NCBI GenBank assembly: GCA_963989385.1
Contig: OZ022505.1
Coordinates: 61,631,737 to 61,695,736 of the forward strand
Direction of reading: 5' to 3'
Source: Ctena decussata
Taxonomy: Eukaryota; Mollusca; Bivalvia; Lucinida; Lucinidae
Length of the DNA stretch: 64,000 nt
The translations under genes were made by a program, and so were the position numbers. This document shows positions 10,081 to 22,753 of the stretch, piece by piece (position 1 is the stretch's first letter; each line of letters starts with the position of its first letter). The notes under the pieces were generated by a model. It saw only the letters and a list, made by a program, of their open reading frames with translations. It did no database searches and was not told where the DNA came from.

Positions 10081-10445
10081 AGAATGTTGCTCCAGTAATA
10101 CATGTATTTTATGAGCATCGTCTGAATAATCTATATACCTGTTCCGATTTTAGTGCGACTGATATGTATTTCTGCAGTTAAGCTTTGCAGTGTCGTTAAA
10201 CTATGAGATTTTGGAAATAGGCAGATCTCGCCAGACAACGCCTATTTCTTCCGAGCACACGCTTGACGACTCATTATGCGAGGTGCGGCAGAGCAGCTGC
10301 ACACATCGGATAAGAAACGCCTATCTATTATATTACGAATGCAAGCGATTCCCGTCCCCTCCCCCTTCCGCCCCACCGAGCCACCTCAACCGCAATAATC
10401 CGAGAGAAAGACAACAACCACGATCATCAGGAAGGAGATATGACT

Positions 10446-10679
10446 GAGCCACGACACGAGAAAACCAACAAAGTGGTCGTGCGCCCAGCGCAGACTCAGA
10501 TCAGCCTGGGTATCCGACAAGTCTGATCAGACTCTTCGCCAAGTGCTTAAAGGTTAGCTAAGGGTCTAAGGTACCTCCATGCGGGCAGCGAAGACTGATC
10601 AGACTGGGCGGATGACCCGGCTGATCTGTGTCTGCGCTGGGCGCACAACCACTTTGTTGGTTTTCTCGCGTCGTGGTTC
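10446..10679. repeat. Family E MITE, copy 2
   Basis: Ends GAGCCACGACACGAGAAAAC and ...CTCGCGTCGTGGTTC, same internal order as the 4261 copy. The flanks (GACT/AATT) do not form the AAAT duplication, so it is older or rearranged. Confidence 0.8.
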
Positions 10680-10984
10680 AATTATTGTGATGCAGTGGGA
10701 ACTTGCAACATCCCAAAATAGTCAAAATGATTGGAAACCAAACACCGCTTAGATTAATGTTACAATAAAAAGTCTGTCTTAGTTTTAGAATGTCTTAACT
10801 AATTTTACAATTTAAATTCAGACAACTAAATGTTGCTTGTTGCGGGTGGCGTAAGACCAACCTCCGTCAAGTAAGATAAAGTATCTGCTCTTAGTTGCCG
10901 GTGGACAATTTGTCCTCGAGAATATAATCAAATCTGTAATAAGTTATTCAAGGTTGATTCGGTTTCTTGAGTATTGAAAGTAAA

Positions 10985-11130
10985 AAGATAGGCAATGGTC
11001 AGGAATTTATACAATCAAATCCCATATTCCGCTCTCAAAACCAATAGAGAAAGATGCACACACAGAAATTGACACAAGTTTACGAAAGACACGCACAGAT
11101 AACCGAATGAGCAGCTCTTTCCCAAACAGA
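10985..11130. repeat. Dispersed repeat family H
   Basis: Contains ATCAAATCCCATATTCCGCT, AGAGAAAGATGC and GACACAAGTTTACGAAAG, the last matching the 16235-16345 copy and, inverted, 20925-21030. Confidence 0.45.
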
Positions 11131-11689
11131 TGGTCATTCAGCAACACCAGTAACAGCATCAACATCTATTTTTACTTATTTTTTTTATTCTAATCACAAA
11201 ACAAAACAAAACAGAATGCAGATTGGGCAGCAATACAGGCGAACAAACCGCCAGAGACCATAGACAAGCGGACACAGCACGAAGTCGGTGCTTAAATACT
11301 GATCTTACAAAAACGTTTTGACCTAGTTCTGGTAAAAATGTTTAGAATACAAGATCAATGAATCCTGAGCCGAAATACACCATAAAATAATTGTAACGAA
11401 GATACGGTCGTTTCATGTAAAATTGATGGACAGATTTGAAGAAATGGTATGGATGCACCTTTTGAAGTCGAAAGTAGAGTAGTGATTTTCTCAAATGAAA
11501 TGTGAAAATAAAGCACATCATAACAATCTACAGAAAATCAAGGTAGCATGTCGAAAAGATCTGTAGTTTGGCTTGTCGAACTATCGGTACTAAGTTGACA
11601 TTGCCGTAATGTATATTTTTAAAACACAAAAATAAACATTTCTGAAACTTACCCGCCATATTTGAACAAAGATTTTTTCCACTATACAC

Positions 11690-11889
11690 ATCGGTACAAC
11701 GGGTCACACGTACTGTACGCTCCCCACCAGTGTTAACCAGTACTAAGTGCACACACTTTCGCCAGTAACTGACAACTGCCCTTCTTGAATCAGCGGAAGG
11801 AGAAACAAAAGTATGTGGCCAGACCGGGTTTCGAACCCAGGACCTCTGACTTATTGAGTCAGGTGCCCTACCGATTGCGCTACGCGGCC
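11690..11889 (-). mobile_element. tRNA-derived SINE, family S2
   Basis: The first 74 bases on the minus strand (11889-11816) fold as a tRNA-like head: acceptor GGCCGCG/TCTGGCC, a perfect anticodon stem CTGAC/GTCAG, T arm CTGGGTTCGAAACCCGG with a full B box. The invariant U33 is lost and there are mismatches in the acceptor and D stems, so it is not a working tRNA. An unrelated body containing TACTGGTTAACACTGG follows. Confidence 0.65.
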
Positions 11890-13565
11890 CGGCGTGGTTC
11901 GCGGGGAGAAGATTTTTGAAATTTTTTACCATAATAAATGTTTGCCATCTTGGTTATGTGACCTGTCCTGGGTATTTTTTTTTCTGGAAAAATTGGGTCC
12001 TGGGACGTTTTGGGGAAAATATTCAAGCCCTCTGAAGACTAAAGGCTTATTTAGCTTCGTTGAATCATTGAAATTGATTTGTCTGCTTCGCTGGAAAAAA
12101 TGACCTTTCTTACCTGTCGCGTGTGTGTTAACCTTAGACATTTTTAATTTTTGTCTTTTCGAAAGTTCAGTTCAGTTTGAATTCTCCTAACGACGTTCCC
12201 CAAGTGGCTCAGCGGTACGTAACCATAGCCGCACACACTTGGCACCATGTGTCTGTCCAACTTTTCGAAAGACCATGTGCGTTGAGCTTTATTCTTCAAT
12301 GAGCGAGTTCGATTGGCTACTCGTATTGACTATCGTTCTGGAAGAAAATGGGTCGTTTCGAGCCAGGGCCGTCGGGACTATGACATTTAGTTCTTCATCC
12401 GTTTAGACATATGAGCAAAAATACAAAAATAAATCGTTATTTATGGGGAATGACGTACGTTCATGGGTCGGATTTTTGCATTAGAACCTGCTAAATTTGG
12501 ACTTGCTAAGCAGCGCGCCGATATAACGACGCAGAACCGAAACGACCGGATTAATTTAAAACGTGTTTTCGAGTACACGATAATTTCACTCGAACGCACC
12601 CATTGTTGACAAAAAAATTCGACCAATAGTCGAAGTTTCTAGAAAAATACTTGGGAGAATTTAAAATGAAAGACGAATTTAATTCCCAAATTCTTTAAAT
12701 CTACGTGAAACTAAAACACACGCTAACCGAAATTATCAATGATAGCAATATGCGAAAGAACCAGTATAGAAATTACGCTTGAAAATGCCACCAATTTTGC
12801 AGTTTATGCGTTACTTCGTTTATTTAGTATTATAGATACTAAAACTATGACTGAGTTATCATAGCGAGCGATATAAATCTTATTGGATTTGGCGTCTATA
12901 ATTCGGCTTGTTGTAACTTCTTGCTGCATCAACCATATCCTTCTTGATGCTCTTGCCTGTCGCCTTTTTCGGGCTATGTGAAGTTGAAGTAGTCCTGTGA
13001 GGACACCTGCGCTCACGAGTTTTAAAATACGTAGGCGTCTCTTACCTGATGTCTGCAGCTGCTATCCATCGCATATTGCGTCATAAAGTGTGGCTTGGAA
13101 AGGGAGGTCCATTGCCTGCCGAGATCTGTCTATCACCTTTTTTGTTTAGCGATACTGAAGATTTGGTTGATTTTTGGATTGACGGCTCTTCGAGACAGTT
13201 TTTCAGTCTACATCAAGCCGTCTTCCCGACAGAGGGAGAAGGAAAAGGAACAGATGGATAGATGAGACTAAATAATATCAAAACTACCCCATCCCGCACC
13301 TGTTGCAAGCTACCATTATCCCAGCTAGTAGGACGCCCCGACACTAAAAGTTACACAGCACCATCGCCCGAACTGACCACCCCTGACACTGAAGAAGTTA
13401 AATACAGAAGTGCTCATCTGTCGCACTAAATTTGGTAAAAGTACATACATTTTAATCCAGGTCAGTTTAGAACTAACATGACAATGTCTTATTTGATGTA
13501 ATTGAGAAGATGTAGTGATCAAAGACCGACAGAATCGACTTCCTCGAGACTGTGGTGTTCATGAC
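11890..13565. other. Unannotated spacer
   Basis: No supported gene. A minus-strand frame at 13016-12804 (basic run ARKRRQARASRR) was noticed but lacks further support. Nothing else recognised. Confidence 0.4.
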
Positions 13566-13700
13566 ATGATGAGGAAGTTGATACTATCGGCACACCACCA
13601 AATGGTATTCATGACAGATGAGGAAGTCGATACTATCGGCACACCACCAAATGGTGTTTAGGGCATGATGAGGAAGTCGGCACTGTCGGCACATGAAGCA
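13566..13700. repeat. Minisatellite, about 55-bp unit, ~2.5-3 copies
   Basis: Repeats of GATGAGGAAGTCGATACTAT followed by CGGCACACCACCAAATGGT and TTCATGACA. A partial inverted start (GAATCGACTTCCTCGAGAC) lies just left, at about 13532. Confidence 0.75.
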
Positions 13701-14116
13701 AACGTTATCATGACAAGCGAAAGACAAAACGGTAAACTCCTTCACAGTAGATGGCAGAGAGACTATCTTAAATGATATACAAAACGTCAAAGGCGGATAG
13801 AAAGCTGATAAACAATGAAAAAAAAGTAAAAAAAAAAAAAAAGAAAGAAAACGAAGAAGGAAAACACAACAAAAGCACCGCTGAAGAATCACTAGGAGGC
13901 GTTAACGGTTTTACATGCACAAAACCTTTGCCCCGGATTCTGTTGCGGTTCATACACATACAAGCGACCCCTCCCGGGAAAGAACCCAGATTTACAACAG
14001 GTGTGATACAAAAATTACTTAGGGCTTGGGTACAAAATATTACGTTCAGGAGGAGAGCTCAATAACCTAGCAGCTTTCGTTTCAATTGAGAAATATTTTC
14101 CTTACCCGTGAATTAT

Positions 14117-14818
14117 CGCTGATTCTAACATGACGTTAATGTTTTCTCCATTGAACGCATAGGAAGCGGCGTAGTGTGAAAATTTGTGATAATTCACGTC
14201 GCTAACGTCAATACGTTCCAATTTCGCGCCTTGGCGATGAATGTTAAATTTGCTTCTGTCAACGTACGCCTGAAAACTAGTCCTTTAGAAAACGTTGTAA
14301 TATACCTGCATTTTCATTATGTACAATATAAGAATCGAAATAATTTTCCTTACCAGTGAATTATTGCTGATTATCGCGTGTTGTCGCCGTCATGAATCAA
14401 TATTTCGTGAAGTGCCTTCCTACAACATGCGTTAATCAGCGATAATTCACGGGTAAGGAAAAATTATTTCTTATTTAACATATGTTGTTGAAGGGCAGAT
14501 CACGATAAATTAATTCAAGACGACAAAGCAGGTGTGAATTAATATTCGTATCTGTCCTGCAACATATCTGTTAATCAGAGATGATTTACGGGTAAGGAAA
14601 AATTATTTCGAAGTTAAATAGCATGAATGAATATACAAGGATATTGCGACGTTTTTGAGGCGGACGTCGACAGAATTATATGTTTACATTCGACGTCATC
14701 ATGGCACGAAATAAATAAAACACTGCGGCGTTTACAACGAGATTTACCACAGATTTTCACACGACGTCGCTTCCTAAAGCGTTCAATGGGGAAAAACGTA
14801 ATTGTCATGTTAGAATAT
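14117..14818. repeat. Outer inverted repeat around a MITE cluster
   Basis: Left TCTAACATGACGTTAATGTT, CCATTGAACGCATAGGAAGC and TGTGAAAATTTGTG (14117-14200) are mirrored at about 14730-14818 by CACAGATTTTCACACGACG, GCTTCCTAAAGCGTTCAATG and TGTCATGTTAGA. The right half resembles 26565-26700, including ACAAGGATATTGCGAC. It looks like a composite of two foldback families. Confidence 0.6.
14335..14470. repeat. MITE of about 136 bp with 40-bp TIRs
   Basis: Ends AAATAATTTTCCTTACCAGT and CACGGGTAAGGAAAAATTAT with GAATTATTGCTGATTA / TTAATCAGCGATAATTC. Extra copies of one end lie at 14095-14125 and 14572-14610, so the locus is a nest of insertions. Confidence 0.75.
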
Positions 14819-14829
14819 TTTTACTTGGT

Positions 14830-16234
14830 GTAATTGTGTTGTTCCAGTAAACTTGTGGCCGAACGAGAATGTAGACCTAGATGGACCGAGCAGACGTATT
14901 GAAATTGCAAACTGACTGATTACAAACTGACCATGAACCTACCAACATTGCCATTTTGAGAAGTCTGTTACTGTAGCCTGCTAACTTTTTCGTGAAAGGA
15001 ATAAGAAGAAGTCGGAAAGCTCTTATTAGCAATAAACTTATTGTGATTCTGTACACTTTCAGTGCAAGTTTGCTACAAAAGCTGGAAACATTTTTGTGAA
15101 TCTAGAATATTTTTATTTGGTATACTGTCAGACTCTACGAAATACATTTCCTGATTAAACTTTTTGTTCGAACTTGGTAAAATATATAACAGAATTATGC
15201 CCCCCTTTTTCGACTTTGGTTTATTTTAAACCTTTCAATTGCATATCCCAAAGATTCAATTTTTGGCCTTCTGATAGTTTTAATGTGCTAATCATTCTAA
15301 GAAAGGTATCATTACGCTGCTTGCCTTATTGACATAGTGTTTCCCTTTTTTGTACGCTAATATTATATTCTTAATAGGATAAAAATAAATAAACGAATAA
15401 ACAAATAGATTTATAAGACTTGTTGATAGAAATTTTGTAAATGTATATGGAAGCATATAGTCTAGAATTAACGTTTCATAAACATATTCATTGTGGTAAT
15501 TGTCCTATCAACAATTGGTTGAAGTGTTGAGGATGCGGGGGATGGTATCTGCGCTTGCGATTTTTTAAAGTATTTCTCTATTTCATTTATTCATTGTATT
15601 CATTTTCTTTAATTGCAGGTGGGAATGAAATTGCAAGTTTACAAGTCGCAAGTCGTACTTTTATCATTGCACGGCGCACGAGCGCCGTGCCTATTAAGGT
15701 TACCTTCGAAATGTTGCTGGTGTTATTCCTTTCGGTTCACAGCCTGACTTTTGTTTCGTATTCTTTGTATTCTGAGCTGAAGAACTACAGGAAGTACATA
15801 AAAAATGTACAGTTAAACTTGCAATAGCATTATTTTATCTGTAGTAAACGTTTAACATTTTGATTTAACCTAAAAAATGTTTATCAAATATGAATGGTAA
15901 CTCCTTTCGAACATTGATTACTCTCACTGCACCGCACTGGGGTAAAATATAGTACCGCACCGCCGAATATTTCGGTACCCAGCCATACCGTACGCAGAAT
16001 AACAGCTGTCATAAATAATTCATAAATTATTAAGAACTCAATCTAGACTTGCATACAAAGCAAAATTTATGTTGGCAATAAAAATATTCAGGAATTTGAT
16101 AACAAAAGAAAAAAGAAAAAACAACAACAAAAAAACAATGCTGCAATAAGCCAAGAAAGAAGGCTGAAATAAGAAACAATATATGTCGACTATTAGTCGA
16201 TCATCGGTCGGTTTTAAAAAGTAAAAATGCAATG
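14830..16234. other. Unannotated spacer
   Basis: No gene or repeat recognised. A small plus frame at 15555-15827 has two hydrophobic runs but no conserved feature or splice context and is treated as chance. Confidence 0.45.
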
Positions 16235-16345
16235 ATCAGGAAAAAGTATATGTATTCAAATCCCATATTCTGTCCAAGAAACCTGAAAAGAAAGGCGTAT
16301 TTACATAAAGTGACAACAGTTCACGAAAGGCGACAATAAATTTTT
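16235..16345. repeat. Dispersed repeat family H
   Basis: Contains TCAAATCCCATATTCTG, AGAAAGGCGTAT and ACAACAGTTCACGAAAGGC, as at 10985-11130. Confidence 0.45.
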
Positions 16346-16806
16346 GGCTGATTCCCAACATTACCATCCCCATCCGCTTGTTGGATTTAACGACAAAGTC
16401 ATGTCTATACGACTAGGTTTTATATTTAAAGGTTTACGTCAAAGGTTTTACGACCTTATAACTTCCAAACCCTGAGATGGATATAGTTCACATTGGTACA
16501 GTGATTGATACTATTCCAAAATTTCACAGTACCATGTCTATTCCCTTACATGACATTATGATTTTTTATTATTTGTTAATAAAAATGTCTAAATGAACTA
16601 CGAAAATTAGATGCTCGGAACATTGCTAAAATATTCTCCATTGTCCAAAATTGAAAAGTATATTTCTTGCGCCGTGCATTATCTTTTGCTGCATCCTGCA
16701 GCAATCGTTAAACTAGTATGCTATGAGATTATGTTGTAAGAAACAAATGTCATTTCCTTTATGTTCATGGAAGTATGAACGTCCATGAAACTCATAAAAA
16801 ATGAAA

Positions 16807-17804
16807 TTGCACAACCCCCAGGTTTGCACTATAATCACTGTGTGAGTCCGTCCGTCCGTTATCAGTTAGCGAAAACCGTTATCAGTTTGCGAAAACGCTT
16901 ATAACTCTTGAACCGCATGGGATATTTTGACAAAATTTTGCATACTTATACATGTCAACATTGTCTAACCACTCGCATGCATAACAATCTTGTTTGATGG
17001 ACGAGGCTTTGCTGAGCACAAGTTGAAAATTTACGGCCAACTACTGAAAATGCTCATAACTCTTGAACACTGTGGTAAATATGGTTCAAATTTTGTATGC
17101 TTATGTATTTTAACATAGTCCAGCCACCCGCATGCAAAACAGTGACGAGGCTATACCGAGCATCAATTTGGCCGGTCGAGCTCTTTTATTGAAAATGCTC
17201 ATAACTCTTGGACCGCTTGGTATATTTGCTTCAAATTTTGTATACTTATGTAATTTGAAATTGCCCAGCCACTGGTATGCAAAACGTCTTATTGCACAAC
17301 CCGCAGGTTTGCACTATAATCACTATGTGAGTCCGTCCGTCCGTTATCAGTTAGCGAAAATGCTTATACTTATACATGTCAACATTATCTAACGACTCGC
17401 ATGTATAACCGTCTTTTTTGATGGACGAGGCTTTGCTGAGCACAAGTTGAAAATTTACGGTCAAGTAGTGAAAATGCTTATAACTCTTGAACCCCGTGGT
17501 ATATATGATTCAAATTTTGTATTCTTATGAATTTTAACATTGTCCAGCCACCGGCATGCAAAACGGTGACGAAAGTCTAAACAGTTTTGCACGACCCACA
17601 GGTGTGCACTTAAATCGCTGTGCAAGTCCATCAGTCTGTTTGTCCTTCCGCTGTAGTCAGTGAGTGAAATTGCTCATAACTCTTAACCACATGGTGTAGT
17701 TTGATAAAAATATGCATCATTCTACAAGAAGTGACCAATTTCATTTCCATACATTCATTCTGGCACCAGAAACTGATTATTCTACATTCACCACGGGTTG
17801 TGCA
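16807..17804 (+). mobile_element. HINE/pearl-type element 4
   Basis: The 5' end TTGCACAACCCCCAGGTTTG (16807) is followed by GAGTCCGTCCGTCCG. The 3' subterminal GGGTTGTGCA (17795-17804) is the inverse of 16808-16817. The core is a ~150-bp tandem repeat carrying AAAATGCTTATAACTCTTGA, CAAATTTTGTATACTTATG and GGACGAGGCTTTGCTGAGCA. The 5' segment reappears at 17292 and, degenerated, at 17585, so the element is a head-to-tail composite. No ORF. Confidence 0.65.
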
Positions 17805-18167
17805 CATTACCATCAGTTGATTATGCTATGATTTCAAAACAATTTTGTTACCCATTTGTGAAGTTTTGACTAATTAAACGACACAAGGAAAGGACGAAGA
17901 ATAGTAATTATCCAGCATGTTTTGTTATGTCGTTCAGCAGCCGTCACTTTGACCTAACGTACACAATGACATGAAGTAATCAACTACTTGATGTATCCGT
18001 GAACTCGTTTACGCGTAACGTCGCGTGAACGCCTGTTGTTCATGGACGTATGAACATCGTCAGCCCTGTATAGGTTCATCTAAGGAAATTGTCGACAAGT
18101 GAAATTTTTGAATATGAAATTTGTGCCATGCAAAAAGTTAAGTCATGTTCAGACGATCAGACAGGTG

Positions 18168-18863
18168 CGTGTAACAGATTCACAGTATCCAAACGCACTG
18201 TACCATCTCTTTCTTTCTTTCATAGCGTTGAATCGAGAGTACAAAATTCGCTTATAACCAGTAGTCGGAAATCATTATGATATGAGATTTTAACCGGAAT
18301 CTGCTGCGTCATTCATAGTTATACAGCTTTGAAATGTAAGGAGGTAAGTTTAAAATAATTGGCTCTTCGGTCTTTTACTTTATTGCCCTGTTCAATGTCG
18401 TGTATGGGTGGATGTAAATGGTGTTGTATTCAAATCGCCCTTGGCATGATTCTTAAACCATTCTGAGCCTTTTCTTACATGTTTATAAAAAAACCTTTAA
18501 AATAAATGGAAAGCGTTATCAGTCTACAGTTGGTTTGTTTTGATAGCAGACTGATAGCTAGGTTTTGCACGACACAAACTCGATTTAAATTAGTTGTTCG
18601 GTATAAAGTTTCTGTGACGGCCACGAGGTTTTCATTGTACAGGGCAATGTACATGTAGTATAAGGCCGAAGAGCAAATTATATTAAACTTACCTCCTTAC
18701 ATTTCAAAGCTGTATAACTATAAATGACGCAGCAGATTCCAGTTAAAATCTCATAACATAATGATTTCCGACTACTGGTTATAAGCGAATTTTATACTCT
18801 CGATTCAACGCTATGAAAACCGGAAGAGATGGTACAGTGCGTTCGGATACTGTGAGATTTGTG
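18168..18863. repeat. Long inverted repeat, ~220-bp arms, ~250-bp spacer
   Basis: Left arm from CACAGTATCCAAACGCACTG through CGCTTATAACCAGTAGTCGG to CTTACATTTC-type sequence (TGTAAGGAGGTAAGTTTAA); the right arm is its inverse, ending GTGCGTTCGGATACTGTG. Arms match at about 90 percent or better. Spacer 18394-18647 has no ORF. Confidence 0.8.
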
Positions 18864-19448
18864 AAATGAAACATGTTTTGAGGGTGTTTATATACGGTGA
18901 AATATGTTACAGTTACATCACTTTGGTTGTTAATGTCCAGATTATTTTATATGGACATCGATAATCTGACTGAATCCATGAATTCTTGCTTTGAAAAAAA
19001 CAACAACTATCAAAGTTTTTAATTAGGACAAAGAGTCCGTAACTCTCTTTAGCATTAAAATGACATCGTCAGTCGAATAATAAAAGCTTAACATGGCGAT
19101 GGCTGCGTCTTGGTCCGCGAAAATCTCGAGGCAAAAGTGAAGCAGATAAATTATTTTCTCACCAAGAACTGATTATATTTAGAATACTTCTTCCAGTTTT
19201 CATTTTGACCATCATGATATGCCAGTCCCAATACTTGACAGAAAAAAAATGTTCTCTGTCATTCTTTGGGAAAAAAATCTAAGTGCAGTACTAGGGAAAC
19301 CGATATTGCACATGTACTTTTAGATCGCACATGGTCGATCTCACTTTTTTATAAGTATCTTTCGACTACGTCAGCGAAAATCTAACACAAAGGTCATTTT
19401 ATATTGAAATTATTTTCATTGTTTTTATGCATTTTTCGATTATCAAAA
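18864..19448. other. Unannotated spacer
   Basis: Nothing recognised. Confidence 0.5.
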
Positions 19449-19690
19449 GGGCGCTGTGGTCGAGTGGTTAGAAGTGCTTCGCTATGGTGCAAAAGGTCAA
19501 AAGTTTCGTTCCCCTACGGGCCAGACGGCGACTGAAAACTCTCACTGTAAATAATCCAGCAGTTAATGGAAAGGAAAAATTAAGTGGGATCGACTACGTC
19601 TTTAATATCCCCCCCCCCCCCCCCCCCCCTACATACGGTGGGCCTATTACACCCACTGCCCCTACGGCCACTAGGCTAAAACTTTTAGCC
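19449..19690 (+). repeat. tRNA-like SINE remnant, poly-C tract and dispersed repeat
   Basis: GGCGCTGTGGTCGAGTGGTT (A-box-like) and AAGTTTCGTTCCCC (weak B box) suggest a SINE head. A C19 run follows at about 19609-19627, then CACCCACTGCCCCTACGGCC and ACTAGGCTA, echoed as CCCCACTGCCCCTACAACTA near 34674. Confidence 0.45.
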
Positions 19691-19699
19691 TTGTTTTAA

Positions 19700-20439
19700 C
19701 ATCTCTGTGAGTAAAACGGAATCTGGATTACTATTATCTTCTGTAGGGTAGTGACAGTTCTTCTCAAATACGTTGATCTGCACAGCGCGTGGACTATAGT
19801 CATTATGCTGAAATGACGCCAATAAATTGTGTGTTGAAGTAACGATTTCAGCATATTTACTCGGATCAGTTTGAATGTCCACGTGTTCTTATAAGTTTGT
19901 ATGTTGAACGTTCCGACTTTTCTGTCGATAATAGGTGCAGTGTAGTTGTACCATGGCCGCTTATCTTAATGGGTTCGAAATCGTCATATGTTTGTTTTAT
20001 TTTACTTAATGTTTTTCTTTCTTTCTTTCTGTTAATTACGATGAAGCCTTATAAGTTGATGCATGCATTTTCCGAGGTTGTTCTTTAACTATATTTCATA
20101 ACGATATGCATAACGTGAATTTGTAATATGCCGTTTGTTGAAAGCGGTTGTAAATAAGGAAGTATCGCTTGAATATTACTTTAACACCCTTGTCTTGAAC
20201 AATTATTGATATTATCCAACATAGAAAGCAATTATTGCTTTATTTTCACAATATCCTTACTGAGTAGTATGCGATGTTATGTTCCTCCACGTAAAAGCAG
20301 AAACGATATTAAGCAATGATCAGGTACTGAAACAACCAGACCCCAATATCCCTACTTAAAAAAAAAAAAAAAAAAGTAGGTGTACGAAAGTACTGGTATG
20401 GATAACAAAGACAAATAACAGATCCTTATTTTAGTTGGT
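19700..20439. other. Unannotated spacer
   Basis: No gene recognised. A poly-A run lies at about 20358-20375 and a loose family H trace around 20310-20350. Confidence 0.4.
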
Positions 20440-20640
20440 ATTGGCCGGACCTCGTGGCCTGTTGGGGCTCAGTTGGTGGTTTTCTCTTGTTCCAGTATTT
20501 TAGTAATGGTATTTGATACCTCAAGGGTCTCCAGGTGTCGCAACACTCTTGAGCCATTACAGAGGCTAAGGGCGAGGGTTAGGATCCCATAAAACCGAGT
20601 TAAGCCCACCCCCTCCACCTCCCGCTCCGCTTCGCCTTGC
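20440..20640. repeat. Dispersed repeat family K, copy
   Basis: Contains CATTACAGAGGCTAAGGGCG, AGGGTTAGGATCCCATAAA and GAGTTAAGCCCACCCC. Related blocks lie at 36156-36345 and 36493-36750, and an inverted piece (CTCGCCCTTAGCTTCTGTAA) at about 54790. Confidence 0.5.
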
Positions 20641-20654
20641 CATGTCAGTAATTT

Positions 20655-20879
20655 GAGCCGCAACACGAAAAAAAACCTTGTGATTTTTGCGCCCAGGGCA
20701 GACTCGGATATGCCTGGGCATCCGTCCAGTCTGATCAGAATCTTCGTGTCTGCATGGAGGTAGCTTTGACCCTTAGCTATCCTTTAAGCGCTTAGCAAAG
20801 AGACTGGGCGGATGCCTAGGCTGATCTGAGTCTGCGTTGGGAGCACAACCACTTTGTTGGTTTTCTCGTGTCGCGGCTC
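20655..20879. repeat. Family E MITE, copy 3 (no target duplication)
   Basis: Ends GAGCCGCAACACG and ...CTCGTGTCGCGGCTC, with AGCCTGGGCATCC-type inner blocks slightly eroded. Flanks ATTT/GTTC differ. Confidence 0.75.
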
Positions 20880-22519
20880 GTTCCAAAGTGGAACTTCTGT
20901 TTGCTTCCTCGCTGTTACTTTTGCTTGTGTTCACCTTGTATATCTTGACAACTGAATGACCACCTGTCTGGGAAAGAGTTGTTTGCTCCGTTTACTATGT
21001 GTTCCTTTCGTAAACGTCTGTCAGTTTATATATACATACTTTAAATGATAATTTAATATTGAGACCCAATACGCGTTGATTGACATTAGAGTGCTACTGG
21101 CGTGCGACAATTGGCGGCCACTTTCTTTTAACTGTTGCCTATTTAAGGTGTTAAGTTAGTCTATATATTTTGATTCAATAAACTAGGGGCAACTGCCGAT
21201 ATTATACTGACTTATTTTTCTTTACCTAATTAAACTGTAACATGTACCTGTGAATGGTCCTCGAGACCGGTCACCAACAAGCAGCGAAACACGCACGTAC
21301 TGTACCAGTAGGCCGAGCCACCAGGGTTGTTCTGCGCTAAATGATACATTTGCTTAAAACCTTAATGTCAGTTTAAACTTTAAATAACCATTTGTGGTCT
21401 AAGACTACTGATATTGTCACAATTTTAAAGTGCGAGCATATTTAATAGACAAAACCTAAGTGACCCTATAATGTAATAGTCAAGTATCATAATCCCCCAG
21501 AAAATAACTGATGTTGGTACATGTAGGAGGGTACCTACAGAATGTTGTTTATCGTTTGCCCCTGAGGATGCGATTTGAGCCGATCCTTTTTATAGGAGTT
21601 CCATTTGGATTTATTTACAAACGTTCAAAATCCATCTGGCAACAAAACCGAAACTGCGCATGCAAACCGAAAATGGCCGCCACAGGTACGCGGCCGTCAC
21701 CTGTCTGCAACTAGTAGATGCCGTCACCTCACTCATGAGGTCGTTGAATCCATCCAGCGACATTAAAAAATAAGGTATCATGAATTGTGTCCTCACTATG
21801 GTTTTTAAGACTAGGGTCGCCTCCAGTGCTGAGAGGAATATTATAATTCCGTAGAAAAAAACAGAATTTATAAATAAAAGAAAAACGGGATTTAGAAGAA
21901 AATTAGAAACCTTTATTAGCAAAGCAAGCAAAGAACATACATACAAACATTAAGATGGTGAAAAAAATACAATCGATAAAGTACATAGGGCTCCACAAGT
22001 ACGATTTGGGCTGTATACACAACGTAGAAACGGAAATGTAGTCCTTGTTTTTCGGTTCGAGAAAATGTTAGTAGCGTTGGCTGGTTGGTTGTTTTGGGTC
22101 ATAGGACCAAAATCATAAGTCTGAACTCATAAACCATAGTAACACTGATAAGTCCGAAATATTTAAATCCCCGAAACTGAGGGGGGATCAGGTGCTCAAG
22201 AGTAGTAAGCATCACCTGCTTATTACAATGCACCCACAAGACACATTGATAATGGTAAGTTTAGGTTCCAGCCTAACTTTAAGCACTTCTGATTTCAACT
22301 AGGGCCTCTGCATGGGAAATACATTACCTGATACATGCTAACAGGTCTATGCCAGGTAAGGCTATGCCTTAATTCTTCCTAAAGTATCGTACTTTCGACA
22401 AATGCTATATAACTCCATTTAACACTTTCAAATGAAAGAGGTGCACGCGCAATACATAATAAAGAAATGCATGTACTTTATTGCTTACTTCTGTTTAATG
22501 AACAATAAAGTTGACTCTA
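20880..22519. other. Spacer downstream of gene B
   Basis: An inverted family H trace lies at 20925-21030 (TTTCGTAAACGTCTGTCAG). A minus-strand frame at 21843-21725 has splice-like borders but no link to a gene. CAACCAACC-type tail remnant near 22085. The rest is unrecognised. Confidence 0.4.
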
Positions 22520-22673
22520 AGGTTAACCAAAAGATTTTGCAAACCACGCAGTTTCAGATGAGGCGGCTTAAAATGAGCCACCCCTCATATTTATCTACAT
22601 TGCTTGCCCTTCAATATGATTAATTTTGGCATAAATTTTGCCATCTGTTGTTTTGGCGCTTAGAGGATTAACT
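22520..22673. repeat. Family G MITE copy
   Basis: Ends GGTTAACCAAAAG and TTTTGGCGCTTAGAGGATTA with the core TTTTGCAAACCACGCAG...TTCAGATGAGGCGGC. Lies just past the poly(A) site of gene B. Confidence 0.55.
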
Positions 22674-22753
22674 GTTCTTATTATCAGACAGGTATGGATC
22701 GACGACTGTAGCGCATTACAACTTGCTATTTCCCCATGCAGATCCCCAGTTTG

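Noticed and set aside
11816..11889. tRNA gene call
   Set aside because: U33 missing, mismatches in the acceptor and D stems, and a SINE-like body follows; treated as a SINE head.
12804..13016. Minus-strand frame with a basic run (ARKRRQARASRR) suggesting a Harbinger-type or exon fragment
   Set aside because: No continuation into known transposase motifs, no matching neighbour exon and no second copy seen; chance cannot be excluded.
15555..15827. 90-codon plus frame with two hydrophobic stretches (small membrane protein?)
   Set aside because: AT-rich composition alone can give this; no promoter, splice context or conserved motif seen.
21725..21843. Minus-strand stretch with acceptor CCTCTCAG and donor CAG|GTGACG framing an open reading segment
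   Set aside because: It lies beyond the stop and poly(A) signals of gene B, no partner exon fits its phase, and the product shows no domain.
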